In this document: one piece after another, positions 62,759 to 64,000 of the stretch
Numbering within the stretch: position 1 is the stretch's first letter
Layout: each line of letters opens with the position of its first letter
Origin: JBBEBE01 sp040882505
GTDB taxonomy: Bacteria; Bacteroidota; Rhodothermia; Balneolales; Balneolaceae
Assembly (NCBI GenBank): GCA_040882505.1
Contig: JBBEBE010000009.1
Location: 272,951-336,950 of the forward strand
Direction: 5' to 3'
DNA length: 64,000 bases
Made by a program: the position numbers and the translations under genes
The notes under the pieces: generated by a model
Told to the model about the DNA's origin: nothing
Databases searched by the model: none
The model's input: the letters and a program-made list of their open reading frames with translations, nothing else

Positions 62759-63997
62759 ATGAGCTTGAAAAAACGGCTCTATCTGCACCTGGATATGAAC
62801 TGTTTCTACGCACAAGTGGAGCAACATGCGCACAACCTCTACGGATTTCCGGTTGCCATGGGAGGCTGGCACAAAGAGGACGGAACCCCGCGCGGGATTG
62901 TGGCCACCGCCAGCTACGAGGCACGGGCGTTGGGAATCAAGACGGCCATGAACGCCTACGAAGCGTGGCAAATCTGCCCGTGGATTCTCTTTTTCCAGAT
63001 TGACTACGACAAGTACAAGGGGATCAGCCGGCAGCTCTACGACCTGCTCGAAACCGCCGCACCGGAGGTGGAGGGGTACTCCATGGACGAGTACTTCCTG
63101 GATGTCACCCATCTCTTGAGCCGGAGTCGGGACGGCATCGAATCCTTCGCACGACGACTCAAAGAGGAGATCTACCGAACCCTGGGCCTGGTCTGCTCGA
63201 TCGGCGTGGCTACCAGCAAGACCTACGCCAAACTAGCCTCCGATCTGGAGAAGCCGGACGGCTGCACGCTCGTCCTCTCCTCGGACGATGTGGCGCAGCG
63301 GCTCTTCCCCCTTCAACTGGACGAAGTCTGGGGGATTGGCTCGCGTCGCTACCGGAAGCTGCGGGGACAGGGGATCGAGACCATCGCCGATGCCTTCCGC
63401 GCCGGGCCCGCCCCGTTCCGTTCTCTCTTCGGATCCATGCAGGGACAACTCTTCCATGAGATTGTCACCGGGCAAGACCGAGCTCGCGTGCTGGACCACC
63501 GCCACCATGTTCCCGACGAGGTCTCCTACATGCACACCTTCTCCGACTGGAGCGTAGACCTGAGTCAGGTCTGGGGAGAGGTGGCCCGTGCGATTCGAAC
63601 GGTCTGCTACCGACTTCGGGCCTACCGGCGAAAAGCGAGAAAGTGGCTCTTCCACATCCGCTACCAGGATGTGGAGTGGAACGGCATCCACCATCTCTGC
63701 GCCACGGACGGATTCACTTTTCTGGACGACTACCTGATCGGGGCGGCCCAAGAAGATCTGATGCGGCTTCTGAAGCAGTCGGTCCGGAACGGCTACCGGA
63801 TTCGGGGAATCGGCCTTCGCACTGTGGAGATGCAGCCCGTAGACCAAGCCGATCTCTTTTTCCAGGAGAGCGAGGAGCTGCGACGGCTCTACCGGGCGAC
63901 CGACCTGATCAACAACACCTTCGGGACGGGAACCATCGACCGGGCCGCGTCAAAAGAGGGGGTCCCCGGTCGGACGCACTTCACCGAACGGAGCTGA
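62759..63997 (+). CDS. Y-family DNA polymerase (Pol IV/ImuB-like)
   Basis: This 412-residue translesion polymerase has the catalytic Asp12 in LHLDMNCFYAQVEQ, the fingers segment IVATASYEARALGIKTAM, Asp110-Glu111 in EGYSMDEYFLDVT and the HhH-like thumb VWGIGSRRYRKLRGQGIETI, then a C-terminal little finger. All catalytic carboxylates are present, so it should be active, unlike typical ImuB. The short form without a beta-clamp motif at the end leaves uncertainty about subfamily. Expression may be regulated by the 18-bp element upstream. Confidence 0.92.
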   Translation: MSLKKRLYLHLDMNCFYAQVEQHAHNLYGFPVAMGGWHKEDGTPRGIVATASYEARALGIKTAMNAYEAWQICPWILFFQIDYDKYKGISRQLYDLLETAAPEVEGYSMDEYFLDVTHLLSRSRDGIESFARRLKEEIYRTLGLVCSIGVATSKTYAKLASDLEKPDGCTLVLSSDDVAQRLFPLQLDEVWGIGSRRYRKLRGQGIETIADAFRAGPAPFRSLFGSMQGQLFHEIVTGQDRARVLDHRHHVPDEVSYMHTFSDWSVDLSQVWGEVARAIRTVCYRLRAYRRKARKWLFHIRYQDVEWNGIHHLCATDGFTFLDDYLIGAAQEDLMRLLKQSVRNGYRIRGIGLRTVEMQPVDQADLFFQESEELRRLYRATDLINNTFGTGTIDRAASKEGVPGRTHFTERS

Positions 63998-64000
63998 GAG

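Noticed and set aside
1..64000. CRISPR array, insertion sequence, prophage or restriction-modification genes
   Set aside because: No regularly spaced direct repeats, transposase, integrase, phage structural gene or methylase/endonuclease was recognised.

Overview
The window looks like chromosomal DNA of a moderately GC-rich marine or saline member of the Bacteroidota/Rhodothermota/Balneolota group. The evidence is the gene content: a SusC/SusD pair with its own ECF sigma factor and FecR-type anti-sigma factor, two further short TonB receptors each next to a lipoprotein resembling DUF4249, a Bacteroidota-type Hc1 histone-like protein, YfhO, CstA, a BCCT osmolyte transporter, a DUF3494 ice-binding-like lipoprotein and a sulfatase. 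The exact taxon cannot be fixed from sequence alone.

Layout. 1-5.2 kb: gcvP, a pair of bacterial PH-domain membrane proteins and a 58-residue Hc1-like gene ending in a clear rho-independent terminator. 5.4-8.3 kb: a UMF1-type transporter, NAD-type isocitrate dehydrogenase and gatC. 8.3-16.9 kb: a cell-surface glycan block (YfhO, two GT4-like glycosyltransferases, a small methyltransferase, a flippase), then a SpoU RNA methylase and a WbqC-like protein. 17-27.7 kb: pcm, a metallophosphoesterase, CstA, a DPP-IV-like peptidase, an alkaline-phosphatase-superfamily protein, a TPR histidine kinase and its co-directional secreted neighbour. 27.9 kb: a CAT-anticodon tRNA, followed by a visibly AT-richer stretch (28-30 kb) with the ice-binding-like protein and an AraC-type regulator, then a sulfatase and an outer-membrane protein. 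33-34.6 kb: DoxX and YceI next to two gene remnants (the 5' part of a Crp/Fnr regulator and the 3' part of a cupin).

34.7-38.9 kb holds the first lipoprotein plus TonB-receptor module with two small envelope genes. 39-48.3 kb is a single-strand locus: ECF sigma, FecR, SusC with an STN signalling domain, SusD, a DUF1080 protein (3-keto-disaccharide hydrolase family) and a Gfo/Idh/MocA oxidoreductase. No classical glycoside hydrolase is present, so it may take up a glycoside and cleave it by an oxidative 3-keto route. 48.4-54 kb: a sensor kinase whose ATP-binding domain looks dead, and a tandem-Usp / BCCT transporter / outer-membrane barrel cluster. 54.3-60.2 kb: an acidic BNR-repeat lipoprotein and the second TonB-receptor/lipoprotein module, arranged divergently. 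60.3-64 kb: a 96-residue unknown protein, a SelA-like PLP protein with an extra C-terminal domain, and a Y-family DNA polymerase. An 18-bp element lies upstream of both the small protein and the polymerase.

The most promising items for follow-up are the shared 18-bp element, the 3-keto-glycoside-type SusCD locus, the duplicated TonB-receptor/lipoprotein modules, the apparent pseudokinase, and the AT-rich ice-binding/AraC island beside the tRNA. I saw no CRISPR array, insertion sequence, prophage or restriction system.
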